64,000 bases of DNA from assembly GCA_036346355.1 (NCBI GenBank), contig CM070591.1:26086001-26150000 (forward strand), read 5' to 3'. Below the pieces are notes generated by a model that worked only from the letters and a program-made list of their open reading frames with translations, was not told the origin of the DNA and did no database searches. Below, piece by piece: positions 32,940 to 44,690 of this stretch. The position numbers were made by a program, and so were the translations under genes. The stretch comes from Rhipidocladum racemiflorum (Eukaryota > Streptophyta > Magnoliopsida > Poales > Poaceae). Position 1 is the first letter of the stretch; every line of letters starts with the position of its first letter.

Positions 32940-35900
32940 TTACATTACATATTGACTAGTAAGAGCACACGGGTCTTTAAATCTACCATCCTCCACTATA
33001 ACTTCTCGCCCAAGACCATCGCATATGTGGTCTCGTAATTTCTTGAGATCCTTGTTGCTTAGGCTCTTCCGGGGGATATCAAGGTCCTGCAAGAAAGTAG
33101 TGCACTAATATATTTAAATTTTAAAATTTTATTTTAAAAGATTGATAGTACTGCAATAATCAGTTCTATACCTTAGGGAAAAGATTTGACCCGCCGACTG
33201 TAATCAAGCATGTGATGCATCACGTAAAAGCCGCACAGGTCATCACACCCCTGTTGATGACACTGTGAACAAAGAAACTTAAATTAGGAGACGAATAATA
33301 GGTGTGAGAAAGAAATTCTACGATAGACACTTGTACCTTGAAGCGCTTCCACTCCAATTTGTTGCCTTGTTTATCATTGTACCGGCTACCTTCCGCAATG
33401 TAAGACAAGAAAGCCCTACATACATTGGAGAGATGCCCTTGAGGTAAAAAATATCTAATGTAGTTCAATATGTACAGTGTTAGAGGAATGTACTTACTTG
33501 TCCAAAATAGGCCGGATCGCGTAGTCCATCGGTCTATTTTCGAGCGAGTTAAATGTGTAGACTTTGTTTGCACTCGGAACAACCACAAGTAGAACCCAAT
33601 GGTTGCTTATTAAACGGTACACAATGCAAGAAAATAAGTTCAAATACGGTTTAAGTGCGTACAAGTTATTGAATTTTATAGTAATACATACTCCTGGTGG
33701 TACGGGAAGAGAATGAAGTCCTTTTTCGCCTCAACACGCAATGCATGCTTGATGTATCCTACAAGGAACTCCGATTGCAACCTAGCCATGGTCGCAGACA
33801 CCATCTCGGTCGACAAACCCGACAAGGTGTCGACCGCCACGCTCGCTGCCTCATTATCCTACAAGTCATGTCAATTGTGATAAAAACATAATACAAAATC
33901 AATAAATAGTCATAGGGATGAGTATGGTGCGATACTCACAATGTCCAACATCGTATAGTAGAAATATCGATGGCTTTCAAGCTGTACAAAAAGAACAGAT
34001 CCTCAAAACTCACCGAAGATCCCATCCTCCTGGCGGTGGAAGTGTCCCCCTCGATACTTCACATTGAAATCGACGCGAGGCTCGACCTTATGTGACTTGT
34101 CGATGTACCATCCGTGTAGCAAGCGAGTGCACAAGCCTAAAGCATTCAATTCACTACTTGGGAGAAAAGGCTTTCCATGTACGAACAGCTTAGGATCATG
34201 AGGGGACTCTGTGGTCTCTGACAACTTGGACTTCTTCACAGAGGGATTCTCTGAGCTCTCCTGTGGATCTATCGTCAGCGTGCTAGTAGACCTTTTGTGC
34301 ACTAAATTGCACTCCGCTTAGGAGCCGGAGAAGTTGTAGGTGCAAATGGAGGAGCAAAGTGATGCAGGAGCAGGAGCAGGTGCAGCAGCAGGAGCAGGAG
34401 CAGGTGCAGTAGCAAGAGCAGGTGCAGTAGGAGAAGGTGCAGGAGCAGGAGTAGGTGTAGCAGCAGGAGCAGGAGCAGGTGCAGCAGCAGGAGCGGGAGC
34501 AAGCGTAGTAGCAGGTGTAGCAGCAAGTGTAGGAGCAGGTGCATGAGTAGTAACCTGTAAAGCACATGCATATATGTAACACCATGTGCTACATTATTGA
34601 AATGATGGACAAGATGCGTAGTTTTATACCTTCTGCACTATGATACCCGTCGTGGGCCACTTGATGAACGACATCCGTGCTTGCCCGAGAGTGGTGATAT
34701 CTTCGTTCGGGGGGAATTCCAGCGCACAAGACAGGAAATCATCATGGACATAGTCCACCTGCACCCTCGTGTAGCCCTTCCCCAAAGGTGTACCATGCAC
34801 CGTGTCATCCTCTTTGCTTGGAAATGCAACCCCGCGTCCAACCTCAACGCATAATCCGTCTGCGATCAGGATTAACTGGCACTTGGCAGGATCCTACAAG
34901 AAGTGTGCAACTTGATCATAATCTTTGATATGCTCAACTTGATCATAATCTTTGTTAGCTTACTCATGTACTTTTTACTCAGAAACACTTACTACCTGAC
35001 AGTGGGTACCGGGCTGATAACTTCTGGAAACGCCATTTGCTAGGGTGTATCACAGGCGAGGCTACATGACCCTGACTCTGGGAGATCATCGCCATCATCT
35101 CAGCCTTTAGGCGCTCCTCACGTATAGTCCATGCCTCCTCCATCTCCTGCCTCATCTCCTGCCTCATCTCCTCCTTCACCTGGGCCCTTAGGCGCGCCTC
35201 ACGTGCTTCCCATGATCTTGATCTGGCACTGGAAGCGCTCTCCTCTTGGAAGAAGGAGCTCTTCGTATGCCCCGCACCTGCGGCAAGCACCCGACCCTTA
35301 TGATCGGCCTTCCCGATTGCCGAAGACAGGATGTCTCTTGACCCTTGGCTTTGAAACGTTCCTTGCTCTTTTTCTTTGGCTTACCTCCTCCTACAGAAGC
35401 GAATATAAGTTAGTGCTACAATACAATAGGAAGAGTCACCGCAATGTACTATGTTAGATGTCTTACGATGGCGGAGACGATCCGTGCGATCGCGAGGTTT
35501 GGAACCACAATCGACCGTCGGCGGTTTTCTTTGTCCTCGCTAATACCCGATCAGCGTGCCGCTCCTCACATATGTGGAAGTAAGGCATCGTTGTCCCGAG
35601 TTTGCACACTCCTCGGCTTGTCGTGGTCCACTCGCCTTCTTCCCTACATAGCCGCCGGAACCGAGGTGATGCGGGTGTGTGTTATGCCTCAGATAGCGGT
35701 GTTCCTCTCTCTCGGCTCCTCGCCTCGGGCAAATGCCTCATCCTTGTGAACTCCTCCCAAACCTCGGGAGTAACAAACGGATACCTTTGGAAGGGAGTAC
35801 GGCTTTTCAACACGTACTCAAAGATACATGATAACCCTGAAATGCCTCAAAGACACACCCATTCTCTTCAAAGCGTACCGTCTCGCATTGATTTCATCTT

Positions 35901-36213
35901 CCTCTCGTATAATCCATTTCCCCTTAACTTCGTCCCACAGTCGGTTCTTTTGCTCGGCGCTGACTTGCTTCCTCCAGTCCTTCACTGTTATCGACACTCT
36001 CTCCCTCACCAATTGGCCGAGAAAAGAGGAGTAGCGCCCCTTACACTTGCCAGGACCCGTGCAAACTCCCGTGGCATTAAACTGGAGAACCTGCGGAGTT
36101 CTCCCTGTGGCCCCTTTACTCGGTCCTCGGCCCTTTCTGACCTTACTCGGTGGCGCGGAGGGAGCATCTCCTTCTCTCTCTGGCGTTGAGCCGGTGCTCT
36201 CTCTTTGCGACAT
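32940..36213 (-). pseudogene. CACTA second gene: Transposase_24-like domain fused to Ulp1-like protease
   Basis: A multi-exon gene reading leftward. Exon 1 starts at ATG 36213 (MSQRESTGS) with a domain like En/Spm Transposase_24 (VKDWRKQVSAEQKNRLWDEV, about 35850-36000). A coiled coil lies at 34979-35290 (EEMRQEMRQEMEEAW). A segment at about 34640-34870 has the HDDFLSCALEFPP type of sequence common in CACTA proteins. A Pro/Ala-rich linker (34340-34546) and a C-terminal part follow, with the Q..LCGFYVMHHM motif of C48/Ulp1 cysteine proteases near 33190-33240. The last exon is 32940-33086, after a TTGCAG acceptor. Exon joins in the middle are uncertain and some frames look broken, so I call it a pseudogene. 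In related elements the first part aids transposition; the protease role is not known. Confidence 0.7.
34340..34546 (-). repeat. Pro/Ala-coding minisatellite within the CACTA gene
   Basis: An imperfect GCTCCTGCT/GCACCTGCT repeat of about 207 bp on the minus strand encodes alternating Pro-Ala and Thr, between the HDDFL-type segment and the Ulp1-like part. It is likely a flexible linker. Apparent Leu/His-rich or Ala/Gly-rich readings in other frames are artefacts of the repeat. Confidence 0.8.
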
Positions 36214-36297
36214 TTCGAATATATATATGTCAAACCTAAATTTCATGAGAGAAAGCAATTCATATATCTGACATGATTATATTTCACATAAGCGATG

Positions 36298-36658
36298 ACT
36301 CCTATTCTCTAATTAGGTTAGGCCCTAATCCCATTCGAGGATATGTGATTCAGGCACGTTCCTAAGCTGTTATACAACTCTATAGAAAATTTCGGCAGCA
36401 TCTCCCCGCTGTTCTCCAAATACACGTCTCGACAACAGGTCAAGTCAAGAGGGTGTGTATTCGGAGAACACCAGGGAGATGCTGCCGAAACTTTCTGTAG
36501 AGTTGAACAACAGCTCAAGAACTTGCCCGAACCACATATCCTCAAACTGTCCAAAAAAGTGGACAATTCGAGACTGCTAATTTATAAATATGACATTTCA
36601 GCATATTTATAAACAAGCACTCTCGAACGGGAGACGCATAGGTTACGCAACCTAAACT
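36298..36658 (-). repeat. Foldback-bearing repeat upstream of the Ulp1-fusion gene (copy 1)
   Basis: This ~361-bp sequence is repeated in direct orientation at 44332-44690. Its core (36337-36543) is a long imperfect inverted repeat: arms of about 90 nt (left starts GAGGATATGTG, right ends CACATATCCTC) around a loop of about 27 nt. The minus-strand gene's ATG lies 85 nt away, so the repeat is in its promoter or 5' leader. The transcript could form a long hairpin. Confidence 0.9.
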
Positions 36659-38140
36659 CTAGCATTGATAATAAGAGCAATTTTATGAAAATAATAATTC
36701 CAAGCAAATTAAATAACCATGAATAATCATTGTTAATGAAGCATAAATACCAAAATGAAATTTGTCATCCATATCAAAGTATTACACATAGCAGTTCTAC
36801 ATGAAGTCATAAAAGCTAGGAGTCGAATATAAGGCCTAGGTGCAGAAAGATAGTGTTAGACATTCCAATGGACTTGTACTACTATATATATATATTTATT
36901 CCAAGCATACGTTGGTAGTAGTCCTTGTTTGTCAAGTACTTACAAAACACAAAGGGCCAGAGCAAAGAAAAATAAAAGAAATTGCCTTCAACCTTTAGAG
37001 ACAATCCCTTCTATACTTCAATGTCTGCTTTCTCGTGCCATTGACCAATTGTACATTGCAAAGAAATATGACAAACATGTTGAAAACTCTCCTTTGTCTT
37101 CTTTAGGTTTGCAAAAACTGAGCTTGCTATGAACTGGAATGATCTATTAATTACCTTCAGACACTAATTAATTCGCTCGCTGTATTGTAACCTGTAAAAA
37201 TAACTTAGGTGATGTTCCTCTCTAAGATCTACCTTTGTGTTTCCATTATATATATATGCACAAAATACTTTAGTTAAGCTCTTCCAAACTATAGCTTGTC
37301 TCGTAATATCGCACCTTTAACCAATATAATATATATGTATCAAGATGAACAACAACACTCTACAATTCATAACGCTCTTTTTACTGCTACAAATATTTGC
37401 GTAGTTATTTATCCATCGTATCCCTACCAAAACATAATCTCAGCCAAATACCAACACCGATCAATATATCTATTTCTATAGGAACACAACGCATTCAACA
37501 AACAATTCATACATAATTCCAGTCCTCCATGGTTGCTACACCTATATAATACTCAAATTCCCTATCTCCAAGCACCAATTAATTCGTTTTCCTCCATGGT
37601 TGCTACAGCCTATATAACTGTTTTGCTATCCTACTTCCGTACCAAACTAATAATGTTAACCCTTTCTCTGTAATCAAAACAGAACAACTATATAGCTAAA
37701 TTATATTCCCTTTTGCTTCACTATCCATTGTATACTATGTGTATATGTATATCACAAAACATTGTTTACTCTATAATTATCTATGTTCCTTCTCAACTCA
37801 GATCTGTGATCTACAACATTTACTATTATCCGTCGCTTTAGCGTTATCCAATCATTCAAGATGAAAATACTCTTTGGATTAACAAATGAACCTACACATT
37901 GATTATCAATTGAACAAATATGCTTAGAGTATGTCAATATGTTTACAAAGCAGCTCGCCTTTCTTTTAGTCCTGTGCTAACCAACAAAAATGCTACATCA
38001 TTTATGCTTAGAGTATGTCAATATGCTTAGAATATGTTTACAAGATCTAGTTTATTTGCTAAGCAAATAATCTCCACACAAATCTAGCTATCTATTCCCT
38101 TTCTAATCCATTCGTTCATCCACAGAAAAGCAAGACTCAC
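36659..38140. other. AT-rich CACTA interior, no gene seen
   Basis: About 1.5 kb of AT-rich sequence with short ORFs only, TATATA runs (36886-36893) and small duplicated words (CAAAGTATTACACATA at about 36777 and 38344). I see nothing coding. It may be intron or intergenic filler of captured host DNA. Confidence 0.6.
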
Positions 38141-38324
38141 CTCGAGTTTGGAGGAGATGGCCGAGGTCGGATGACGAGGACGCACGTGTGCTAGAGTCCT
38201 GATCTGGTAGTCCTAGGGAGCTCGGTTGCGTGAAGTGGCGCAGGATGGAGGTGGTGCGGGAGGACACGGCTTGCGGCGGCGCTCGGGGACGAGGAGTCGG
38301 GGTGGCGTTTCTACATAGTATCAA
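38141..38324 (-). pseudogene. GC-rich captured exon-like fragment in the CACTA element
   Basis: On the minus strand, a GC-rich open stretch (Pro/Ser/Arg-rich, including RHFTQPSSLGLPDQ) ends exactly at a strong donor, CTCGAG|GTGAGT (38135-38141), and then changes to AT-rich intron-like sequence. It contrasts sharply in base composition with its surroundings. I do not recognise a family. The first coding exon of a host gene captured by the transposon is plausible but unproven. Confidence 0.4.
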
Positions 38325-39357
38325 AGTATTTCACATAGTATCAAAGTATTACACATCTGATGTATATAGTTACACATCAGCCACCTATATTTAACAAAAA
38401 TGCATCGCCTTCACACAATGTCTATAAGGCATCCGCATCTCACTTGTGGCTAGCTAAATGAGTTATCTCTATTATTATCATTTCAACGCACCCAATGTTA
38501 CCTCACTGTCTATTGGCTATTTCTGACCAAAAGATGTAGATAAATAGCTAATGCACTACAAATATGTCTATGTGAGATTTGTCTACAACCCACCAAAATG
38601 AAAAGCAACTATAGATGCCCAATTGACATATGCGAAATTTCTTGTTAGGATTTTGATGCTTGTATACTGGTACTGCAATTGTTATTGCCTCGCTACCACC
38701 ATCTCAACTTCAGTCTCCATCCTTCACCATAGGTGTCTCCATTCTCTTTTTCAATATAAATATAGTGTTACACAAGAGTAAGCAGCAGTACTATCTCTTG
38801 GACAACTAATTCTGCAGTACCAGAAAATAAGATGCATGGATGAGAGGAGTAAATTAAGATGGCACAAAGAAGGACATACCAAAGTTCTGCAAGTTTTTTC
38901 CCCAATGGTCAACGGTCAACAAACAGCTACTGCAACAAAACAGATCATATCGACAAATTAACCGCAATATTGATTCACAAGAGGACATATATAGGCACAA
39001 AATGCAATCTTTCTCTTCTTCTCTTAATTTGGAACAATTTTGTTTTGGATCAAGACAAGCAAGAGCTATCTATGTTGTAATCGACTCAAACATGAATGAA
39101 CTATATCTTCTAGCCAGAACTTGAGAATGCACTGATCATGGATCAGATTTATTGTTAGCTAATGCCAATTAGGATCCATCGTGGATCATGGTTAATTTCC
39201 AGAAAATTAATCACTTTGCTAATTGAGACAAAACGAAAACAAGAACCAAAAAGAAAAAGAAGATAGCAACAAGGAGTAGAGAGAATTAACAGTCACACAA
39301 GAGCTATCTAGGTAGAGCAGCAAGATCAATATAGAGTTGATAACGTGCCTGGCTCAC
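38325..39357 (-). other. AT-rich stretch downstream of the WIP exon (possible captured intron)
   Basis: It follows the WIP exon donor on the minus strand and has intron-like AT-rich, T-rich composition, without a second zinc-finger exon that I can find. A near-perfect short duplication, ATAGTATCAAAGTATT, lies at about 38324-38350. No gene seen. Confidence 0.45.
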
Positions 39358-39590
39358 CTGCATGTTGTTGACACGGTTGAAGGTTTTGAAGCAGACGGGG
39401 CAGGAGAACTGCGTCGGGCCGATGAGGATCTGCGACGGCGTAGGGATCCAGTACTGCCCCTTGTTCAGCCGCCCGATCGGCGTCGACGGGAACCCTAGCG
39501 GCGCCACGGCAGCCTCGGCCTCCCTGCCACCGCCGCTCTCCCTGCTAAAGCCCCCGTCGTCCTTGGAGGGGATGCGGCAGCGACGGTCAC
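39358..39590 (-). pseudogene. Captured exon 1 end of a WIP-type C2H2 zinc-finger gene
   Basis: Minus-strand coding reads GRLNKGQYWIPTPSQILIG, then FSCPVCFKTFNRVNNMQ, ending at CAG|GTGAGCC (39351-39360). This is the conserved start of the WIP domain (TRANSPARENT TESTA1/WIP transcription factors), with the first Cys pair CPVC. The matching His residues would be on exon 2, which is absent. Plant WIP proteins have Tyr where this copy has Val (NRYNNMQ), so it has drifted. Upstream it fades into G/A-rich repeat. It sits between the two transposase genes in their orientation. It is a gene fragment carried by the transposon, not a working regulator. Confidence 0.85.
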
Positions 39591-40020
39591 GGGAGCAAGG
39601 GGAGGGGATGGCGCGGGGGGAGGCCAAGGGGAGGCGGCGGGGATGGCAGCAAGGAGTCTTCCTGGCGGCGGCGATGGGAGGATGGGGAGGGCGCAGTGAG
39701 GGCTCGGGCGACGGGAGAGAGGGAAGGGGGGAGGCGTCGGCGATGGGAGGGCTCGGGCGACGGGAGCAAGGGGAGGGGAAGGAACGGGGGAGAGGGAAGG
39801 GGGAGGGGAGGCGGCGGGGATGGGAGCAAGGGGAGTAGCTGGCGGCGGCGATGGGAGGAAGGGAGGGGCGAGGTCCTGGCGGCGATGGGAGAAAGGGAGG
39901 GCTGCGTGGTGAGGGCTCGGGCACAGTGAGGACTCGGGCGCGGTCCTGGCGGCGATGGGAGAAAGGGAGGGCTGCGTGGTGAGGGCTCGGGCACAGTGAG
40001 GACTCGGGCGCTCGGGAGCA
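39591..40020. repeat. GA-rich minisatellite next to the WIP fragment
   Basis: Purine-rich repeats of GGGAGGGGAGGCGGCGGGGATGG type are followed by a near-perfect direct repeat of about 70 bp, two copies at about 39873-39945 and 39943-40015 (GGTCCTGGCGGCGATGGG, later GGCACAGTGAGGACTCGG). Long Pro/Ser-rich ORFs on the minus strand here are composition artefacts. Confidence 0.8.
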
Positions 40021-40033
40021 GTGTAATGTGTCA

Positions 40034-40520
40034 CATGACTATCGCAATCGGTTTCTAAGAAGAACCGATACTAATGTTTCCTATTTCAATCGGTTTATAA
40101 TAGAAACCGACACTAATGTTTATACTATTTCAATCGGTTTCTACGAAGAACCGACACTAATGTTTATACTATTTCAATCGGTTTCTACGAATAAGCGACA
40201 CTAATGTTTATACTATTTCAATCGGTTTCTACGAAGAACCGATACTAATGTTTATAATATTTCAATCGGTTTCTAATAAGAACCGACACTAATGGTTAGA
40301 CTATTTCAATCGGTTTATGAGATGAATCGACACTAATATTAGTAGTATTTCAATCATTTCAAAACTGGAACCGACACAGATGTAGTATTGCAATCGGTTT
40401 TTCGGTTGGAACCGATATTATGTGTTTGTATTTTAATTTCTGTTTGTATTTTAATTTTCAGTTAGTATTTTAATTATAGTTTGTCTTTTAATTATAGTTT
40501 CTATTGGAACCGACTACAGA
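40034..40520. repeat. Internal array of CACTA-type subterminal repeats
   Basis: Eight or more units of about 40 nt with CAATCGGTTTCTA and GAACCGACACTAATG parts resemble, but differ from, the terminal arrays (arms shorter, AATG spacer). It lies in the middle of the element, next to the captured exon. 40521-40930 beyond it is unique sequence with no gene recognised. Confidence 0.85.
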
Positions 40521-40930
40521 TGTGTTTGTATTTTAAAATACTAACTGCAAATAACAGCGGTTTTTCATGAACTAGTTGAGCTAACTGCAAATAACAGATG
40601 AGGTGACTTGATGGGCCAACTTCAGCCTCCGCTACGCTCCGGCCCAAGCCTACCGGCGACGGGCCTCCGCTTCGCTCCGGCAGAAGTTTGGCCTTATCTC
40701 TGAATTTGGATCTGTGTAATAATAGCAAAGTCTAAAAAATTTTTACTTAAATCTCAAATGGTATGATCATGTAGTGTGCATGCAGGTTGCACTTCAATGA
40801 CCTCAAATACAATCAACTTCATGTATTCCAAGACTAACTAGTACCTTACACTTCATGTATTCCAAGCAAATTAAGTGAGCTTTGAATGAATTAATATATT
40901 AAGTGGCATTGAGAAGCATACGTAGTCCCT

Positions 40931-43900
40931 TTATTTACAATACAACCCTTCTTGATGATCTACACGCATGTAATTTGTTCCATGTGTGTCGTCGTCACCG
41001 CTAAGACATGCCCCATCTGCAAACGAAGGTATTTCATCGAATTGGTTGTACTCTTCCTCATCTACGACATTTTCAACTCCAACAATCCGCCTCTTGCCAT
41101 GAAGGACGACGTGCAACCTCGGATTGGCCGGATCACGCACGTAGAAAACTTGAGTTGCTTGCTTGGCGAGGATGAACGGTTCATCTCTGTAGGCGAGTCT
41201 ATTGAGATCCACAAGAGTAAAACCTCTTTTGTCAACCTTCACTCCGTGAGGAAGTCTCACCCACTTACATCGGAACAATGGAACTTGGTATATTCCATAA
41301 TCGAGCTCCCATATTTCTTCGATCATCCCGTAGTAACAGTTCATTGCGGTTGAGGATCCTCTTTTCGAGTGATCATCGGACAAAGCATCTATGCTCACAC
41401 CACTATTTTGAACTGTACTCTTTGCATCTTGAGTTTCAGTATAAAAGGTGTAACCATTAATATCATACCCTTGCCATGTCTCAGACATTAAATCTTGGTC
41501 CGTCAGCCAACCATTTGACAGCCTCAGTACTGACAGATACCTTTACCTTTTCTTTGAACCATGTGAGGAATTGATTGTTGTGTTCTCGTGTGATGGAAAG
41601 CTCATTCATATGTGGATTCTCTTCCCGTAATATCAACTTGTGCTGCTGGATGTATGGATGAACTTCTGTGCTGTGTTGCAGGACTGCAAAATGCGCTTTA
41701 CAGTACATTTCAAACTGTGGACTCGTTAGATTGGACCCAATGGTTCCTTTGCCACCAAGTCTGCCCTCATGACGAGATACAGGAACACCAATCGGTTGTC
41801 TTTTACCTAGATAGTCCACGCAGAACTCAATAACCTCTTCAGTACCATAACCTTCAATAATACTACCCTCAGGCTTCGACCTATTCCTCACATATGACTT
41901 TAATATACCCATGTACCTCTCAAATGGATACATGTAACGCAGGAATGCGGGTCCACATATCTTAATCTCTCTAACAAGGTGAACAACGAGGTGGACCATG
42001 ACGTCGAAGAACGATGGGGGGAAATGCATCTCAAGCTGACAAAGAGTCTGCACCACCTCACTGTAAGTTGTTTAGTATATCGATCAATAACCTTGCATGA
42101 AATCGCATTGAAGAAATAACATAGCTTCGTGATTGCTAACCTTACATCCTCTGGCGTAATATTTACGATTGCAACAGGGAGCATTTGGGTCATCAACACA
42201 TGACAATCGTGGGACTTCATACCAAGCAACTTCAAATCATCCATAGACACAAGCTTCTTAATGTTTATGAGTAGCCCGATGGAACTTTAATATCATGGAG
42301 ACACTTGCAGAGGTCTTCTTTCTCCTTCTTGGATAAGGTGTAGCATGCAGCGAGGATGTACGGTCCTTTTCCATCCTCCTCTATCACCGCAAGCTTGGGC
42401 CTGATTCCCATGTAGGTCATATCGCGACGAGCATTCACACCATCCTTGGTCTTCCTGTATGTTCAGCAGATACCAACCAAATTATCACGGACATTTTTCT
42501 CAACGTGCATGACATCAATACAATGACGGACATCTAACTCCTTCCAAGATGGTAAGTCCCAAAATATTGACCTCTTCTTCCAAATGTTCCTGGGACGAAC
42601 AGATTTACGCTCTTACCGTCTTGAACATCGATATCCGACACGCCGTGAATATACTTGCCTTCCACTCATAGGTCGGGGCCGCACGCAATTTCCTCTTTCC
42701 ATCAAATTTGTCATCCATCTTACGATATCGATGACTTCGAGGTAGAAATCTACGGTGACCCATGTACACAGTTTTCTGGAATTCGGCGACCACAAGTCAT
42801 CGGCCTCCTCTTCACAAATTGGACAAGCTTTGGCTCCTTCGTCAGTAGCCCGCCAAATTACCAAGGGCTGGGAAATCATTTATGGTGCAAAATATCATAG
42901 CCCGAAGGGTGAAGTTCTCTCTTTTGTATGCATCCCACACCTCGACCCCTCATTCCACAATTTTACCAAATCCTCAATTAGTGGTGCTAGGTACACATCG
43001 ATATCATTACCCTACTGTTTGGGTCCGTAGATTAGCAACGACATCATGATATACTTTTGCTTCATGCAAACCCAAGGAGGGAGATTGTAGATACACAAGA
43101 ACTGGCCAAGTGTTATGACGGCTGCTTATATTACCAAACGGATTTATTCCATTGGTACTCAATCAAAATCTTATGTTCCTAATCTTGGCACCAAACTCCT
43201 CATGTTTTCAATCATTATGTCTCTATTGAGCCGAATCAACGGGGTGTCTCAGCTTGCCATCTTCCTTTTGAGATTCATAATGCCAACGCAACAATTTTGC
43301 CTATTTGGAATTTGCAAACAATCGCTCCAAACAGGGAATGATAGGCAAATACCACAATACCTTGGCCGGTGCCACTTTATTCGCATCTTCACCGCCATCG
43401 GCTCGGATCTTACGCTTCTTGTCATTACGCTTATTCTTTTGTTTGTACCGTGGTACATCGCAAACTGGATAAACGTGCAATTCCTTATATGTGTTGCGGT
43501 ACAATATGCAATCATTTGGACATGCATGTATTTTTTCTATTTCTATTCCCATGGGACATAGTAGCTTCTTCGGCTGATAAATGCTTGTTAGTAACTTATT
43601 TCCGTTTGGAAGCACATCAGATAGAAGAACTAAAAGTCCATTGAAACTTGTATCTATCCACAGTGTTTTGCCTTTAGTTTAAATAATGCAAGAACCAAAC
43701 CTAACTTGATGTATTCTGCTTTGCAACCCGAAAACAACGGTTTGGCATCGTCTTCCATCAAGCTTTTAAATTTGTCGAACTCTCTTTTCGTGTAATTTCC
43801 CTCCACATCTCGCAACATTTGATCTAAATTATCCTCATAAAAAATATCACGCTCCAACTCGTGATCGGCTTGAAGCATGTCTTCGTTGCGTAATGGAGGG

Positions 43901-44151
43901 GTACTACTTGTCTCCCCATGATGGATCCAACACGTGTAATTCCTCACGAAGCCACGTCGAATCAAGTGGCCTTCGATTTGAGCTGAGTTGTTAAATCTCC
44001 TGAGATTGGTGCAATCAATGCAAGGACAATATATGAACTTTACACCCCTCATAACCATATCTACTTCTGCAATTCTTATGAACTCCTTAACTCCCCTCTG
44101 AAATTCGACACTCACACGGCTTTTTTGATACATCCATTCTTCACGGTCCAT
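40931..44151 (-). pseudogene. TNP2-type CACTA transposase
   Basis: Read leftward from ATG 44151 (MDREEWMYQKSRVS): a transposase-associated N-terminal domain (CPCIDCTNLRRF) to about 43654, then the Transposase_21 core in pieces (KIHACPNDCILYRNTYKE at about 43500; YMGHRRFLP at about 42750; HCIDVMHVEKNV at about 42500), then a DUF4218-like part (QLEMHFPPSFFDVMVHLV at about 42030) and a DUF4216-like part (YGMIEEIWELDY; VPLFRCKWV at about 41250). The order matches intact grass TNP2 genes. Frame changes between pieces at about 42060 and 42700 are too close for introns, so at least some are frameshifts. It would cut and join the CACTA ends. Probably inactive. Confidence 0.88.
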
Positions 44152-44331
44152 CTACAATTAAACCATAAACAACAAATTAATAATGCCAACGAGCGACAAC
44201 TAGCATGTAGGTCAAATACCAATATATTATTTATTGACCTTCGCACAATAGAGAGACATTCACTAATCAATGAAAGAAAATAAGGGTTGAAGAATTAACA
44301 AAGTCGAGGAATTGAGTACGTACCAACTATG

Positions 44332-44690
44332 ACTCCTAATTTCAATTAGGTTAGGTCCTAATCCCATTCGAGGATATGTGGTTCGAGCAAGTTCCTTGTT
44401 GTTGTACAACTCTAAAGAAAATTTTTTAAGAAGATCTCCCCGCTGTTCTCCAAATACATGTCTCGACAACAGGTCAAGAGGGTGTGTATCTGGAGAACAC
44501 CAGGGAGATGCATGCTACCGAAACTCTCTAGAGTTGTACAATAGCTCAGGAACTTGCCCGAACCACATATCCTCGAATTGTCTAAAAAACGTGGACAATT
44601 CGAGACTGATTATCTATAAATATGCCATTTTAGCATATTTATAAACAAGCACCCTCGAACGGGAGACACATAGGTTACGCAACCTAAACT
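44332..44690 (-). repeat. Foldback-bearing repeat upstream of the TNP2 gene (copy 2)
   Basis: Direct repeat of 36298-36658, with its inverted-repeat core at 44370-44574. It lies 181 nt from the TNP2 ATG. Divergence from copy 1 is modest and includes changes in both arms that keep most pairing. Placement before both transposon genes suggests a shared promoter module or a hairpin leader. Confidence 0.9.

Noticed and set aside
34283..34585. Leu/His-rich and Cys/Ser-rich minus-strand ORFs and an Ala/Gly-rich plus ORF
   Set aside because: All are frame variants of the same GCACCTGCT minisatellite. Only the Pro/Ala reading joins the flanking CACTA protein segments.
36337..36543. Homologue of rice miR820 in the CACTA foldback
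   Set aside because: I looked for the miR820-like word as I remember it and did not see it in either arm. Only the general idea of a CACTA foldback RNA is retained.
39495..40034. Pro/Ser-rich ORFs of 130-200 codons
   Set aside because: They result from the GA-rich repeat on the other strand. Only the last ~75 codons of one (39358-39590) match a known protein domain.
41278..43644. Plus-strand ORFs of 60-148 codons across 41.3-43.6 kb
   Set aside because: They lie opposite the TNP2 transposase pieces, which match the family in order. The plus frames do not resemble any family.
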